From contig NZ_JAIUDA010000001.1 of the NCBI RefSeq assembly GCF_020179835.1, positions 971,459 through 1,035,458 on the forward strand: a stretch of 64,000 nt of DNA, written 5' to 3'. The position numbers and the translations under genes were made by a program. The notes under the pieces are model-generated. The model did no database searches, was not told the DNA's origin, and saw nothing but the letters and a program-made list of their open reading frames with translations. Positions 1 through 9,681 of the stretch are shown here, in pieces. The stretch is from Pantoea sp. alder81 (lineage in GTDB: Bacteria > Pseudomonadota > Gammaproteobacteria > Enterobacterales > Enterobacteriaceae). Each line of letters opens with the position of its first letter. Position 1 is the first letter of the stretch.

Positions 1-1170
1 ATCGCGCAGGGTGCTCAGTTCGCCAATCACCTGGCGATACAACAGCGCCAGGCTGTCGAAAATGGTGCGCGCCAGCGCTGCAGGGCTTTGCGGAATCGGC
101 ATGTGTTGCTCAGCGCAGGCGTCCTGGATCTCCTGCACCATGCTGGCGGGATTAATAAAACGCGGATGATTGGGATTGATCAGGGCACGACAGGCGGGTT
201 CATTTTCCGCTTCGCCAATCAATGTGCAGAGATCTGAGATGTGCAATTCGCTGCACACGCGCTGCAGCAGCCAAAGACCCATGATGTTTTTCAACACCCG
301 ATAGCCTTCAGCGCCCCCTTCGTTGGTGATGTTGGCGTCGAGTGCGGCGCGGCTTACGCAGGGTTGCAGACTTTCAATACCCATTAACGACCAGGTGCCA
401 GAACTGAGGTAAGCGGCATCATCCTGCATCAGCGGCGTGGCGAGTACCGCGCTGGCGGTATCGTGCGTCGCGACGGCCACCACCGGGATCTTTTTACCGC
501 TGGCATTGATCCAGTTGCCCACGGTGTTGCCCGGCGCTGTCGGTTTACCAAACCAGTCGGCATCTATACCCGCCCACGCCAGCAACTCGCGATCCCACTC
601 GCCAGTTTCAATATTGAGCAGCTGCGTGGTGGTGGCGTTGGTGTACTCCCAGTTCATGTTGCCGGTCAGACGGTAATGCAGGTAATCCGGGATCATCAGC
701 GCATGTTTGACCTGTGCCTGCCAGTCCGGCTGTTGCTGGTGAAGTGCACGCATCTGATAAAGGGTATTGAAGGGTAAAAACTGGATGCCCGTGCGCTGGT
801 AAATCGCGGCTTTACCCAGCTCATTGATCGCTTGCGCCATCAGTCCATCGGTGCGCGAGTCACGATAACTGACCGTTTCGCCAACGCGATCGCCGTTGGC
901 ATCCAGCAGCACCAGATCCACGCCCCAGGTATCAATGCCGATGCTGTCCGGCACGATGCCCTCATCATCTAACTGCGCCAGCCCTGCGCGTATCGCCTGC
1001 TCCAGACTGTCGAGATCCCAGCAGTCATAACCGGCGCGACGAACACGCTGATTGGCAAAACGACACACTTCACGCAGGGTGATGCGCTGATTAGCAGAGG
1101 TCCATTGTGCGAGCATCACGCGCCCGCTGGATGCGCCTAAATCAATGGCAACAATGTTACGCATACTCAT
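1..1170 (-). CDS. rhaB: Rhamnulokinase RhaB, 3' part cut by window edge
   Basis: First 390 codons of L-rhamnulokinase, which phosphorylates L-rhamnulose at O1 in the cytoplasm. The reading frame is open from an ATG at 1170 to the window edge; E. coli RhaB is about 489 residues, so roughly 100 C-terminal residues are missing. The N-terminus carries the FGGY/actin-like phosphate loop DLGASSGR; further on are [13 protein letters not shown] and the ATHDTASAV and SSGTWSLMG segments typical of sugar kinases. It is divergent from rhaS, as in E. coli, and rhaA and rhaD would be expected beyond coordinate 1. Identification is by direct family resemblance. Confidence 0.96.
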   Translation of the reverse strand, partial: MSMRNIVAIDLGASSGRVMLAQWTSANQRITLREVCRFANQRVRRAGYDCWDLDSLEQAIRAGLAQLDDEGIVPDSIGIDTWGVDLVLLDANGDRVGETVSYRDSRTDGLMAQAINELGKAAIYQRTGIQFLPFNTLYQMRALHQQQPDWQAQVKHALMIPDYLHYRLTGNMNWEYTNATTTQLLNIETGEWDRELLAWAGIDADWFGKPTAPGNTVGNWINASGKKIPVVAVATHDTASAVLATPLMQDDAAYLSSGTWSLMGIESLQPCVSRAALDANITNEGGAEGYRVLKNIMGLWLLQRVCSELHISDLCTLIGEAENEPACRALINPNHPRFINPASMVQEIQDACAEQHMPIPQSPAALARTIFDSLALLYRQVIGELSTLRD

Positions 1171-1459
1171 GGCGTTTCTTCCTGTGATGAGATGGCTTTA
1201 GCGTATGAATCCTGGCGCTTTGCCACCTTCCCCTTACTGCCAGCGCGTGAAAGTCGCTGGCAGGCTGGCAAAGATGATCGTGAGAAAGCTCACAGAACCG
1301 AGAGACAGCAGAGTTGTGAGCGTTACCGCAATTCCATCAATCACCTGGCCGATCTTGAATAATTCGCCATTTTCCTGCGCTGAGCGGTTTAAATTTCAAG
1401 GTAAGGTGCACAGCGCCTGCGTAGACTCGGTTGCAAAATTGTTAATTGAGAGGCGCATC
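1171..1459. promoter_or_regulatory. Divergent rhaB / rhaSR control region
   Basis: This 289-bp gap separates the divergent rhaB and rhaS starts and contains no gene. Read toward rhaB, a stretch close to the E. coli RhaS half-site (CTGTCAGTAACGAGAAGG) occurs as CTGGCAGTAAGGGGAAGG at 1243-1226. A good CRP site, CGTGA-N6-TCACA, lies at 1279-1294. Nearer rhaS, GCCATTTTCCTGCGCTGAGC (from about 1368) resembles the other E. coli rha half-site type and may be the RhaR site. The organisation matches the known rhamnose- and cAMP-activated divergent promoters; the exact promoter hexamers were not resolved. Confidence 0.75.
1279..1294. promoter_or_regulatory. CRP-binding site between rhaB and rhaS
   Basis: CGTGAGAAAGCTCACA matches the CRP consensus TGTGA-N6-TCACA at 9 of 10 conserved positions. 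It sits between the divergent promoters, where CRP acts in the E. coli rha regulon. Confidence 0.75.
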
Positions 1460-2281
1460 ATGACCGTTCTGCACAGTGCTGATTTCTTCCCTGAAGGAAG
1501 CTACGCCATCGCCATTGAGCCGCGCGTGCCGCAGCAAGCCTTTCCTGAACATCATCATGATTTCCATGAAATTGTGTTGGTTGAGCAAGGTTCCGGCATT
1601 CACGTGTTTAACGGTCAGCCGCAGACCCTGTGCGCCGGCTGCGTGTGCTTTGTGCGCGATCACGATCGCCATCTGTATGAACAGACCGAGAATTTGTGCC
1701 TGACGAATGTGCTGTATCGCAGCCCGGCAGCGTTTCGTTTTCTCTCCGGTTTACAGTCATTGCTGCCCGGTGATGAGAACGGCAACTATGTGTCGCACTG
1801 GCGTATCAATCACAAGGTGATGGCGCAGGCGCTGCAGATCGTGACGCAGATGAAACAGCAGGAAGTCTGGTCGCTGGAACGTCAGGCGCATCAGGAACAG
1901 CTGTTTTTGCAACTGCTGGTGCTGCTGCGCGAAGCGGGTCACAACGATCAGGCGCAGGATCAGGAAGCGCGCCTGCACCGGTTGCTTGACTGGCTTAATG
2001 AGCATTACAGTGAAGATGTTGAGTGGGATGCGCTGGCCGATCGCTTCTCGCTGTCGCTGCGCACCCTGCATCGCCAGATGAAGCAGCAAACCGGCAATAC
2101 GCCGCAGCGCTATCTCAATCGACTGCGCTTATTGCAGGCCCGGCATTTATTGCGTCATAGCGATATGCGCATTACGGACATCGCCTATCAGTGTGGATTC
2201 GGTGATAGCAACCACTTCTCCACACTGTTTCGGCGAGAATTTGGCTGCGCGCCCCGAGCGGAGCGCCAGCAGATGATGTAA
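1460..2281 (+). CDS. rhaS: L-rhamnose operon activator RhaS
   Basis: AraC/XylS-family activator of rhaBAD and rhaT, 273 aa (E. coli about 278). The start [13 protein letters not shown] aligns with E. coli RhaS MTVLHSVDFFP, so this ATG is chosen over the in-frame upstream ATG at 1205, which would run through the promoter region. The N-terminal cupin holds the [24 protein letters not shown] segment that belongs to rhamnose binding and dimerisation; the C-terminal third has two helix-turn-helix motifs, ending in [25 protein letters not shown]. It is followed by rhaR after 14 bp, which implies one transcript. Confidence 0.96.
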   Translation: MTVLHSADFFPEGSYAIAIEPRVPQQAFPEHHHDFHEIVLVEQGSGIHVFNGQPQTLCAGCVCFVRDHDRHLYEQTENLCLTNVLYRSPAAFRFLSGLQSLLPGDENGNYVSHWRINHKVMAQALQIVTQMKQQEVWSLERQAHQEQLFLQLLVLLREAGHNDQAQDQEARLHRLLDWLNEHYSEDVEWDALADRFSLSLRTLHRQMKQQTGNTPQRYLNRLRLLQARHLLRHSDMRITDIAYQCGFGDSNHFSTLFRREFGCAPRAERQQMM

Positions 2282-2295
2282 CTGGAGTGGTTCCC

Positions 2296-3162
2296 ATGTC
2301 GCTGATACTGACGCGCGAAGATTATTTTCCGGCCACCAATCTGCCGATTGCGGTGGCCGAACGCATGCCTCAACCCTCCTTCCCGCCGCATCGTCATGAA
2401 TTCAGTGAAATTGTGATCGTCTGGCGCGGTAACGGATTGCACGTGCTCAACGATCGTCCCTGGTTAATTACCTGCGGCGATGTGTTCTATATCCGCGACA
2501 ATGATTGCCACAGCTATGACAGCGTCAATGATTTGGCGCTGGATAACATTCTCTATTGCCGCGATCGCTTTCGCCTGAGCCTGGACTGGAGCCAGCTGCT
2601 GCCCCCGCAGGACGATGATGCACCCGGCTGCTGGCGCTTAACCACGCGCGGCATGGCATTGGCGCGTGGGGTGATCAGCCAGCTTGAACGGGAAAGTCGT
2701 AAAAGCGATTCGTTGTCGATCCAGCTCTCTGAAGCCCTGTTTCTGCAGCTGGCGCTGATCTTGCGTCGCCATGGTTATGCAGCCGATCGTCCATGGGCGC
2801 TGCCGGAAGGTGAGCAGCTTGATTTGCTGATGTCAGCCTTACAGGGTGCGCTGCACCGCCCATTCGATCTGGCCCATTTTTGCCAACAAAATGAATTAAA
2901 TGAGCGTGCGCTGAAGCAACTGTTTCGTCAGCAAACCGGCATGACGGTGGGCCACTATTTACGACAGCTGCAACTGTGCCAGGCAAAATATTTGCTGCGC
3001 ACGCAGGATTGGTTAATCAGTGAAGTGGCCGCACGCTGCGGCTTTGATGACAGTAACTACTTCTCGGTGGTGTTTACGCGCGATACCGGGTTAACGCCAA
3101 GTGCCTGGCGCCAGCGTTTTCTTCCTCAGCACGCCTCGCTGAGCGATAAAATAAAAGCCTGA
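2296..3162 (+). CDS. rhaR: L-rhamnose regulator RhaR
   Basis: AraC-family activator that switches on rhaSR in response to L-rhamnose, 288 aa. The ATG at 2296 has GGAG at a proper distance; a GTG at 2287 is in frame but lacks its own Shine-Dalgarno. The cupin part contains [19 protein letters not shown], nearly identical to E. coli RhaR, and the C-terminus has the double helix-turn-helix with [25 protein letters not shown]. It is the second gene after rhaS and convergent with rhaT. Confidence 0.95.
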   Translation: MSLILTREDYFPATNLPIAVAERMPQPSFPPHRHEFSEIVIVWRGNGLHVLNDRPWLITCGDVFYIRDNDCHSYDSVNDLALDNILYCRDRFRLSLDWSQLLPPQDDDAPGCWRLTTRGMALARGVISQLERESRKSDSLSIQLSEALFLQLALILRRHGYAADRPWALPEGEQLDLLMSALQGALHRPFDLAHFCQQNELNERALKQLFRQQTGMTVGHYLRQLQLCQAKYLLRTQDWLISEVAARCGFDDSNYFSVVFTRDTGLTPSAWRQRFLPQHASLSDKIKA

Positions 3163-3186
3163 CGCACCTTGCCGCGCGTCAGGCTT
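3155..3186. terminator. Hairpin between convergent rhaR and rhaT
   Basis: AAGCCTGACGC (3155-3165) pairs perfectly with GCGTCAGGCTT (3176-3186) around a 10-nt loop. The stem overlaps the rhaR stop codon. There is no long T-run on either side, so termination efficiency is uncertain. Confidence 0.55.
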
Positions 3187-3213
3187 GTTCAATCGCGTAC
3201 CGCGGCTAGTTAA

Positions 3214-4251
3214 TTAGCCGTTAGCCATGCCCAATCCGACGATGTTGGCGGCAATGATGATCACCACACAACCCAGCGACAGCACGCGCACCGGACGCTG
3301 CCCCACCGCTTTCCACTCTTTCAGCACCAGACCGACTAAACCGCCGCACAGTACATACAGGCTCATGTGCAGCATCCAGCTCACAAAGTCGTATTGCGCA
3401 GGAATTTTCGCGTGGCCCCAGGCATAGAAGAAGAACTGCAGATACCACATGGTGCCGCCCAGCACGGCGAAGGCCACGTTGGCGATCAGCATCGGTTTCG
3501 CCACTGAGAAGTCACCACGCACCGACAGTTCTGGTTTGATCGCCAGACGGATAAAGCAATAGGCCAGGTTGACCAGCGCACCGCCGCCCATGATCACCAC
3601 ATAACTCGGCAATGCCACGTACAGCGGGTTAATGCCCAGATTGGCTGCCGCTTCATGCATCGGTTTCGCCGCATCCATCGCGAACGACATCCCGGCGGAG
3701 AAGATGCCGCACAATACCGCCAGCACCAGGCCTTTCTTGAGATTAAATTCTTCCGCGTTGATGCCGAGTGCACGCTCTTTTAATAGCCCGGCACGCGTCA
3801 CGATCGCTACACCCACCAACGCCACCAACACGCCCAACAACGTCATGCGCCCGCCCGGCGAGCTGAACAGTTCAACAAAGCGTCCCTGTAACAGCGGCGT
3901 CATCAGGGTGCCCACCACGAGGGTGATACCGATAGCGATACCAATGCCCATCGACATGCCGAGATAACGCATGGTCAAACCATAGTTGATATTCCCAACG
4001 CCCCACATGGCACCAAACAGAAACACCGGCAGCAGCTGTGAGAAGCTAAAACTGCCGTAATACGCCCAGAAGTTGGGCAGCAGCACGGCGCTGACCGCCC
4101 ATGGCAGAATCAGCCATGACATCACGCCGCCCACTGACCACATTGTTTCCCATGACCACTTTTTTACCTGCTTAAACGGAGCATAAAAACATGCGGCACT
4201 GGCGGCACCCACCAGATGCCATAAAATACCGGCAAGAATGGCACTGTTCAT
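3214..4251 (-). CDS. rhaT: L-rhamnose/proton symporter RhaT
   Basis: Inner-membrane L-rhamnose:H+ symporter of the drug/metabolite transporter superfamily, 345 aa, the expected length. The N-terminus ([35 protein letters not shown], shown here only as family recognition) and about ten hydrophobic segments match RhaT. The gene lies convergent to rhaR, the same arrangement as E. coli. Transcription would start in the 4252-4617 gap, presumably under RhaS and CRP. Confidence 0.95.
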   Translation of the reverse strand: MNSAILAGILWHLVGAASAACFYAPFKQVKKWSWETMWSVGGVMSWLILPWAVSAVLLPNFWAYYGSFSFSQLLPVFLFGAMWGVGNINYGLTMRYLGMSMGIGIAIGITLVVGTLMTPLLQGRFVELFSSPGGRMTLLGVLVALVGVAIVTRAGLLKERALGINAEEFNLKKGLVLAVLCGIFSAGMSFAMDAAKPMHEAAANLGINPLYVALPSYVVIMGGGALVNLAYCFIRLAIKPELSVRGDFSVAKPMLIANVAFAVLGGTMWYLQFFFYAWGHAKIPAQYDFVSWMLHMSLYVLCGGLVGLVLKEWKAVGQRPVRVLSLGCVVIIIAANIVGLGMANG

Positions 4252-4617
4252 TGTTATTCCTTCGTAAGGTTGAGGCCCACAGGAAACCGACAGTTTCCCG
4301 ATTAGCAGCAGTCTACGGTGGGCAGCTTTTCGTCAGCCTTTGGATGGCTGCCGAAAAGCGCGCGCTGCTGGCAATATTCGGGGGGTCTTCAACATGAGGA
4401 TCACAAAATCGCATTTGCAGGCATCATTCTGACTGATTTTCATAAGTGACTTATTATTGGGGATATTTTTTATTTTTGTTGTGTTGATCGACACAGTTTT
4501 TGACTGACTGCCAACCTGCTGTTTAACATGGCAGTCACGTAAAGTCGCCCGATGAGCTTTCCCCCACGTGGCGAATTCCGTATAACGTTGGAAAAATCAT
4601 CGCAACGAAGGAATGAG
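4252..4617. promoter_or_regulatory. Divergent upstream region of rhaT, no gene seen
   Basis: This 366-bp gap has no convincing gene. On the rhaT strand, between about 4361 and 4327, the segment GGCTGACGAAAAGC partly resembles the RhaS half-site (CAGTAACGAGAAGG), and TTTTGTGATCC near 4410 is a weak CRP half-site; both are tentative. The part nearer 4618 is AT-rich and carries AAGGA before the start of the next gene. Confidence 0.4.
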
Positions 4618-4941
4618 ATGAATAGCAAAAGGTTGACGCTGCTGCTGTCGCAGCCGGTGAGCCGCGTGATGCTGGATGATATCCGCGCCATTGTGCCGCC
4701 CCAGGCGTTGAACGTTTTCATTAATGGATTGGATGAAGAGCGTTACGCCACACTCGACTGCATTCAGAGTGAAGAGAACTGCGCCCTGCTGGCATCGGCC
4801 ATCGTGGTGTGGCGTCAACTCGGGCATATTCACCAGATTCGATATCAGAAAGGCGAACACCTGCGCGATGTGGATGACGCCACCCAATTCCAGCTGTTCA
4901 GTATGATGAAAACCCATCGCGCCATTGTTCAACTCGCTTAA
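4618..4941 (+). CDS. Uncharacterised 107-aa protein
   Basis: Not recognised as any named family. The ATG at 4618 follows a good AAGGA; an in-frame ATG at 4552 lacks one. The product begins MNSKRLTLLLSQPVSRVMLDD, has no signal peptide or membrane segment, and is predicted mostly helical and cytoplasmic, with one Cys-containing stretch (TLDCIQSEENCALLASAIVVWRQ). It is followed after 14 bp by a YoaK-like membrane peptide, suggesting a bicistronic unit. Codon use looks native. Function unknown. Confidence 0.7.
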   Translation: MNSKRLTLLLSQPVSRVMLDDIRAIVPPQALNVFINGLDEERYATLDCIQSEENCALLASAIVVWRQLGHIHQIRYQKGEHLRDVDDATQFQLFSMMKTHRAIVQLA

Positions 4942-4955
4942 CGATCAGGATAATT

Positions 4956-5054
4956 ATGAAAATCGGACTGCTCTTCCCTATTGCCATCATCATTGCTGGC
5001 GTCAGTTTCCTCGCCTGGTTTATCGCCAGCGGTGCAGCGGTGCCGGGGTCCTGA
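4956..5054 (+). CDS. yoaK: YoaK-like small membrane protein
   Basis: A 32-aa open frame, MKIGLLFPIAIIIAGVSFLA followed by WFIASGAAVPGS. It closely resembles the E. coli membrane peptide YoaK (MRIGIIFPVVIFITAVVFLA start, PGA end) in length, single transmembrane helix and the FLAWF and C-terminal PG motifs. AGGA lies upstream of the ATG at a usable distance. It is too short for standard gene finders. The function of YoaK itself is not established as far as I know. Confidence 0.8.
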   Translation: MKIGLLFPIAIIIAGVSFLAWFIASGAAVPGS

Positions 5055-5252
5055 TAATTTTGCTGAAAATGATGATTAGCTAACACGCTGAATACGCGGC
5101 ATTTCATCAGGAATGCTGCGTCTGTCGTCTCGTTCTTCCCTTCTCTGCCATCCCGTCATTCCCTCTGGCACTGACAAAAAGGTGCTACACCTTGATCTGT
5201 TTCACTCTCGATTCACACCATGCTAACGAAACCGATCGCGGAGACCCTACAG

Positions 5253-6689
5253 ATGACAACACACCATCAACATTACATTAATGGCGCGTTTGTAAACGAT
5301 CAGAACGATAAATGGATTGAGGTCATCAATCCGGCAACTGAAGCGCTGCTGTCACGCGTGCCACAAGGCACACAGCAAGATGCAGCACATGCGATTGCCG
5401 CGGCAGAAGCAGCACAGCCTGGTTGGGAAGCATTACCCGCAGTAGAACGCGGCAACTGGTTGCGAAAAATTGCTGCCGGTATTCGCCAGCGTGAACCCGA
5501 ACTGACGGCCACGATCGTGGCGGAAGGCGGTAAAACGCAGGGGCTGGCACAAACTGAAGTGCTTTTCACCGCGGATTATCTGGATTACATGGCCGAATGG
5601 GCGCGTCGTTATGAAGGTGAAATCGTGAATAGCGATCGCCCGAATGAAAATATCTTCGTGTTTAAGAAAGCTATCGGTGTCACCACCGGCATCCTGCCGT
5701 GGAATTTCCCGTTCTTCCTGATTGCGCGTAAAGCGGCGCCGGCGTTGATTACCGGCAACACTATCGCCATTAAACCCAGTGAACTCACACCCAACAACGC
5801 GGCAATTTTCGCGCAGATCGTGCATGAGATCGGCTTACCGAAAGGCGTGATCAACTTCGTGTTCGGCTATGGTCCTGAAGTCGGACAGGAGCTGGCGGCG
5901 AACCCGAAAGTCGGTTTGGTGAGCCTGACCGGCAGCGTCGGCGCGGGCATTGCCACCATGCAAGCCGCCGCGAAAAATGTCACTAAAGTGTCGCTGGAAC
6001 TCGGCGGCAAAGCGCCGGCTATCGTGATGGATGATGCGGACCTGGATCTTGCAGTAAAAGCGATTGTCAGCTCTCGCGTAATCAACACCGGACAGGTGTG
6101 CAACTGTGCAGAGCGCGTGTATGTGCAGGAAGGCATTTATGATCGCTTTATCACCGCTCTGACTGCCGCGATGAAGCAGGTGAAGTTTGGCAATCCGGCC
6201 GAACAAACCGATATCGACATGGGCCCGCTGATCACCGCCGCCGCACTGGGACGCGTCGAGCAAAAAGTGGCCAATGCGGTCGCTGAAGGCGGCAAAGTGG
6301 TGCTGGGCGGCAAACGCGTCGGCGATAAAGGCTTCTACTTCGAGCCGACGATTATTACCGGTGTACGTCAGGAGATGGAGATCATGCGTGAAGAGATCTT
6401 TGGACCGGTATTGCCGGTGATGACCTTTAAAACTCTTGATGAAGCCGTAGCGCTGGCTAACGATTGTGAATATGGCCTGACGTCTTCGATTTATACGCAA
6501 AACCTGAACACCGCGATGATTGCGCTGCGTCAGCTTAAATTTGGTGAGACCTACATCAATCGCGAGAACTTCGAGGCGATGCAGGGATTCCATGCCGGCT
6601 GGCGCAAATCGGGCATTGGCGGCGCCGATGGACGTCACGGTCTGGAAGAGTATCTGCAAACCCATGTGGCGTATTTGCAGTTCTCCTGA
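5253..6689 (+). CDS. aldA: Lactaldehyde dehydrogenase AldA
   Basis: NAD-dependent aldehyde dehydrogenase, 478 aa, which oxidises L-lactaldehyde to L-lactate and also acts on glycolaldehyde. The ATG at 5253 is preceded by GGAG; E. coli AldA is 479 aa and aligns from here (HHQHYINGAFV). The catalytic Cys is in GQVCNCAERVYV, the general-base Glu in LELGGKAP, and the C-terminal NRENFEAMQGFHAGWRKSG segment is AldA-specific. Its position close to the rha genes fits: rhamnose breakdown yields lactaldehyde. An in-frame ATG at 5220 would add 11 residues. Confidence 0.95.
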   Translation: MTTHHQHYINGAFVNDQNDKWIEVINPATEALLSRVPQGTQQDAAHAIAAAEAAQPGWEALPAVERGNWLRKIAAGIRQREPELTATIVAEGGKTQGLAQTEVLFTADYLDYMAEWARRYEGEIVNSDRPNENIFVFKKAIGVTTGILPWNFPFFLIARKAAPALITGNTIAIKPSELTPNNAAIFAQIVHEIGLPKGVINFVFGYGPEVGQELAANPKVGLVSLTGSVGAGIATMQAAAKNVTKVSLELGGKAPAIVMDDADLDLAVKAIVSSRVINTGQVCNCAERVYVQEGIYDRFITALTAAMKQVKFGNPAEQTDIDMGPLITAAALGRVEQKVANAVAEGGKVVLGGKRVGDKGFYFEPTIITGVRQEMEIMREEIFGPVLPVMTFKTLDEAVALANDCEYGLTSSIYTQNLNTAMIALRQLKFGETYINRENFEAMQGFHAGWRKSGIGGADGRHGLEEYLQTHVAYLQFS

Positions 6690-6698
6690 GTGAAATAT

Positions 6699-6722
6699 CT
6701 GGCTGGACAAGCTGCCAGCCAG
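6699..6722. terminator. Hairpin between convergent aldA and MFS gene
   Basis: CTGGCTGG (6699-6706) pairs with CCAGCCAG (6715-6722). There is no T-run, so this is a weak candidate. A second hairpin, CTGCGCGA/TCGCGCAG, lies near 6774-6793. Confidence 0.35.
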
Positions 6723-6840
6723 CTATCGTCATTCGTTGCAGCCGCACCTGAACGGGTGCATTTCTGCAGGCTGCGCGATGGTTCGCGCAGCTACGGAAGT
6801 CGCTTTTGGTAACGAGCCAGGCTAATCCGCTCAACGGTCT

Positions 6841-8115
6841 CTACGCGATACGCTTCTGGCTGCGCAGCAAGGCTAAACCACTCAGTACCGACATCGCCAT
6901 CAGGTAATAACCTGGCGCGAGGCTGGTGCCGGTGGCCGTGATCAGCAGCGTACAAATCAACGGTGCAAAGCCACCAAACACCGTCACCGCGACGTTATAG
7001 CTGATCGCCATGCCGCTGGCGCGAGTGCCAATCGGGAACAGATCGGCCATCACCGACGGTACCGTCGAGAAGTAGATCGATTTCAGCAGCGCCATCCAGC
7101 ACACCAGAATAATCAAGGTAGTCGGCGTGGTGTGATTCACCACCATCTTAAACGCTGGATAGATAGTGATGATCAACAGGATCAGCGAGCCCCACATCAA
7201 CGGCACGCGACCGACACGCTCCGCTAGTAAGCCCATCAGCGGCGTCACCACCGTCAGGATCACCCCTGCCAGCAATGTCGCAGTGAAAGCGACTGAACCC
7301 GGAAGATGCAGGTTTTTGGTGGCGTAGGTTGGCACGTAGTTGAGCATGTAGTTCACTGCGGTGGAGATCACCATCAGGCCAATCGCCAGCATCATCAGCT
7401 CTTTCTGACGCCCGAACAGACGTTTCAGCGGTGCGGCTTCAGGCGCTTGCGCTTCAAAGCTGGCAGGCTCATGCACATGGCGGCGGATATAGATCCCCAA
7501 CGGACCAATCAGCAGCCCGAAGGCAAACGGAACACGCCAACCCCAATCCTGAATCTGACTTTCCGTGAGGATCTGCGTTAGCCCCAGACCAAACGCCGAG
7601 GCCAGCAGCGTACTCGCGCCCTGCGTGGCAAACTGCCAGCTGGCGATAAACGCCCTGCGCTCCGGGAAATGCTCAACCAGAAACGCCGTGGAGCTACCGA
7701 ATTCGCCACCCGCAGAGAAACCCTGCACCAGACGCGCCAGCAGAATCAGCAGCGGTGCCATCAGGCCAATACTGCCATAGCTCGGCATAAAGGTGATGAC
7801 GGCGCCGCCCAGCATCATCAGGTTAATCGACAGCAGCAGCGCCTTTTTACGCCCGTGGCGGTCGGCATAGTTACCCAGCACAATTGCGCCCAGCGGACGG
7901 ATCAGGAAGGAGACGCCGAAACTGCCAAATGTCAGCAGCATGGAAACCGATGGATCGCTGGTAGGGAAAAACGCATGCGCAATGTAACTGGCAAAGAAAC
8001 CATACACCGCAATATCAAACCACTCCAGCGCATTGCCGATACAGGTGGCAAACAACGTTTTGTGCAGGTTCGGTTTAGTGCTGCTTAAAGGGGCAGCCGT
8101 GTTAAGCGTGCTCAT
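6841..8115 (-). CDS. MFS metabolite:H+ symporter (ShiA/ProP/CitA type)
   Basis: A 424-aa, 12-helix major facilitator of the metabolite:H+ symporter family. It shows the motif GNALEWFDIAVYGFFASYIA in helix 1, the GNYADRHGRKKAL loop between helices 2 and 3, and VQGFSAGGEFGSS in helix 4, as in ShiA and ProP. The ATG at 8115 overlaps the stop of the M20 peptidase gene as ATGA, so the two are translationally coupled. Pairing with a peptidase suggests import of a dipeptide-like or N-acyl amino acid substrate; that is inference and the substrate is unknown. Confidence 0.85.
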   Translation of the reverse strand: MSTLNTAAPLSSTKPNLHKTLFATCIGNALEWFDIAVYGFFASYIAHAFFPTSDPSVSMLLTFGSFGVSFLIRPLGAIVLGNYADRHGRKKALLLSINLMMLGGAVITFMPSYGSIGLMAPLLILLARLVQGFSAGGEFGSSTAFLVEHFPERRAFIASWQFATQGASTLLASAFGLGLTQILTESQIQDWGWRVPFAFGLLIGPLGIYIRRHVHEPASFEAQAPEAAPLKRLFGRQKELMMLAIGLMVISTAVNYMLNYVPTYATKNLHLPGSVAFTATLLAGVILTVVTPLMGLLAERVGRVPLMWGSLILLIITIYPAFKMVVNHTTPTTLIILVCWMALLKSIYFSTVPSVMADLFPIGTRASGMAISYNVAVTVFGGFAPLICTLLITATGTSLAPGYYLMAMSVLSGLALLRSQKRIA

Positions 8116-9533
8116 ACAGCACCTCCTGCGTGTTGACGATGCCTGGCCACCAGTTCGCTGCCTTGCTCGCCGAGATCCCACAGCAGTCGGGTCATAATTT
8201 GCAGACCTTCACGCGCAATCGACTTCAGCATATGTTCGTTGACGCCATGCTGGCCGCAGGCCGGATAAGAGTGCGGCACCCACAATGTCGGCAGGCCAAG
8301 AATATCAGAGAACACTTCGTTGGGCAGTGAACCGCCCAGATTCGGCAGCAACGCCGGTTTTTTGCCGCTGGTCTCTGCCATGCTCGCCAGCACCCAATCC
8401 ACCAGCGGATCGGTAGGATCGAGTCGCGTCGCCGGTGAACCGCGCATAAACTCCACTTTCACGAAGCCAAAACCGTGCTGCGCCAGATGCTCACTGACAT
8501 GCTGTGCAAGATTTTCCCAATCGGTGCCAACCACAAAGCGCAGCTGGCACACCGCCGTGGCTTCACCAGGAATCGCATTCATCGGACGCGCCGGATTGCC
8601 GGTCAGGAACGCCAGCACTTCCAGCGTATTCCAACCGTAAAGTCTTTCTGTCGGAGAGAGCGTCGGCTCACCCCAGGTGGTATCAATCTCGGGATCGCCC
8701 GGCATCCCGCCCACTTCGATGTCGCTGAGGATATCGCGCACTTGTTGAGTGAGAGAATTGGGTTTCAGCGCATCTACCTGCAGCACGCCCTTTTGGTTCA
8801 CCAGGCAAGCAATAGCATTGGCCAACTGCGTGCCTGGATTGGTCAATAAACCGCCCCAGTTACCGGAGTGATAGGCGTTGTCACGCGCGGTAACGGTGAG
8901 ACGGAAATTTACCGCGCCCCGAGAGCCGAGGAACAATGTGGGTCGTACCGCATTCAGACGTGGACCGTCGGAGGCGATAAACAGATCGGCTTTCAGCAGT
9001 TCAGCATGGTGCTGGCACAGTTGAGCCAGACCCGGCGAACTGATCTCCTCACCCATCTCAAACAGCATTTTGCAGTTGAATCCAAGTCGTCCACCGCGCG
9101 CTTTGAACACTTGCTCCAGCGCCGCGAGATTCACACAGTGCTGACCTTTGTTGTCAGCGCTACCGCGTGCGTACCAGCGATCTCCCTCTTCCACCAACTG
9201 CCACGGCGATAGGCCTTCGCGCCAGTTTTCATCGTCGCCGAACACCACATCGCCATGGCCGTAGCTCAGCAGGGTCGGCAGTGCCGGATCTTCGATGCGC
9301 ACCGCCACCAGGAAAGGACGGTGGGCGGCTTCCGGGTTATCGATAAAATGTAAGGTGAACCCCAGCGCGATGAGCTGTGGGCCAATCTCATCCTGCAGGT
9401 AACGCTGTAGTTCGCTGTCACGATCCTGGCGCTGGCTTTCGGTGCGTTGCGCCACGCGGCGCGCCAGCGTTTCCTGAAATTCCCCGCTGTCGAACCAGGC
9501 GGTGGCTTGTTGAACCGCTTGTTGTGCTGTCAT
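8112..9533 (-). CDS. M20 family metallopeptidase (dipeptidase-like)
   Basis: 473-aa M20 metal-dependent hydrolase. The metal ligands are in LSYGHGDVVFGDD (the GHxD of the family), WYARGSADNKGQ, the EMGEEISSPG segment with the catalytic Glu, and the C-terminal CGQHGVNEHML. A dimerisation domain with the AYHSGNWGG element lies in the middle. It is likely cytosolic and cleaves a short peptide or acyl-amino acid. It shares a 4-nt overlap with the downstream MFS carrier and is divergent from a LysR regulator at 9682, forming a regulator-hydrolase-transporter module. Confidence 0.85.
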   Translation of the reverse strand: MTAQQAVQQATAWFDSGEFQETLARRVAQRTESQRQDRDSELQRYLQDEIGPQLIALGFTLHFIDNPEAAHRPFLVAVRIEDPALPTLLSYGHGDVVFGDDENWREGLSPWQLVEEGDRWYARGSADNKGQHCVNLAALEQVFKARGGRLGFNCKMLFEMGEEISSPGLAQLCQHHAELLKADLFIASDGPRLNAVRPTLFLGSRGAVNFRLTVTARDNAYHSGNWGGLLTNPGTQLANAIACLVNQKGVLQVDALKPNSLTQQVRDILSDIEVGGMPGDPEIDTTWGEPTLSPTERLYGWNTLEVLAFLTGNPARPMNAIPGEATAVCQLRFVVGTDWENLAQHVSEHLAQHGFGFVKVEFMRGSPATRLDPTDPLVDWVLASMAETSGKKPALLPNLGGSLPNEVFSDILGLPTLWVPHSYPACGQHGVNEHMLKSIAREGLQIMTRLLWDLGEQGSELVARHRQHAGGAV

Positions 9534-9681
9534 GTTTGCATGTCTTTTATTGGTATTGTGGTTTTGTCATCTTTGCGGAAACCATGCTTTGCCACAATTA
9601 TCAATTTATCGAGTATGATTTGCTTTTATGGCAAAGCTCCGCTGCCCGATTTCGAGGCATGCACCAGCATGAGGCATCCGC

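Noticed and set aside
437..777. Two overlapping plus-strand frames of 79 and 104 codons
   Set aside because: They lie inside rhaB, which is continuous on the other strand, and resemble no protein family.
5433..6710. Long minus-strand frames of 130 and 291 codons
   Set aside because: They are shadows of aldA, which has full-length homology on the plus strand; no independent family match or ribosome site.
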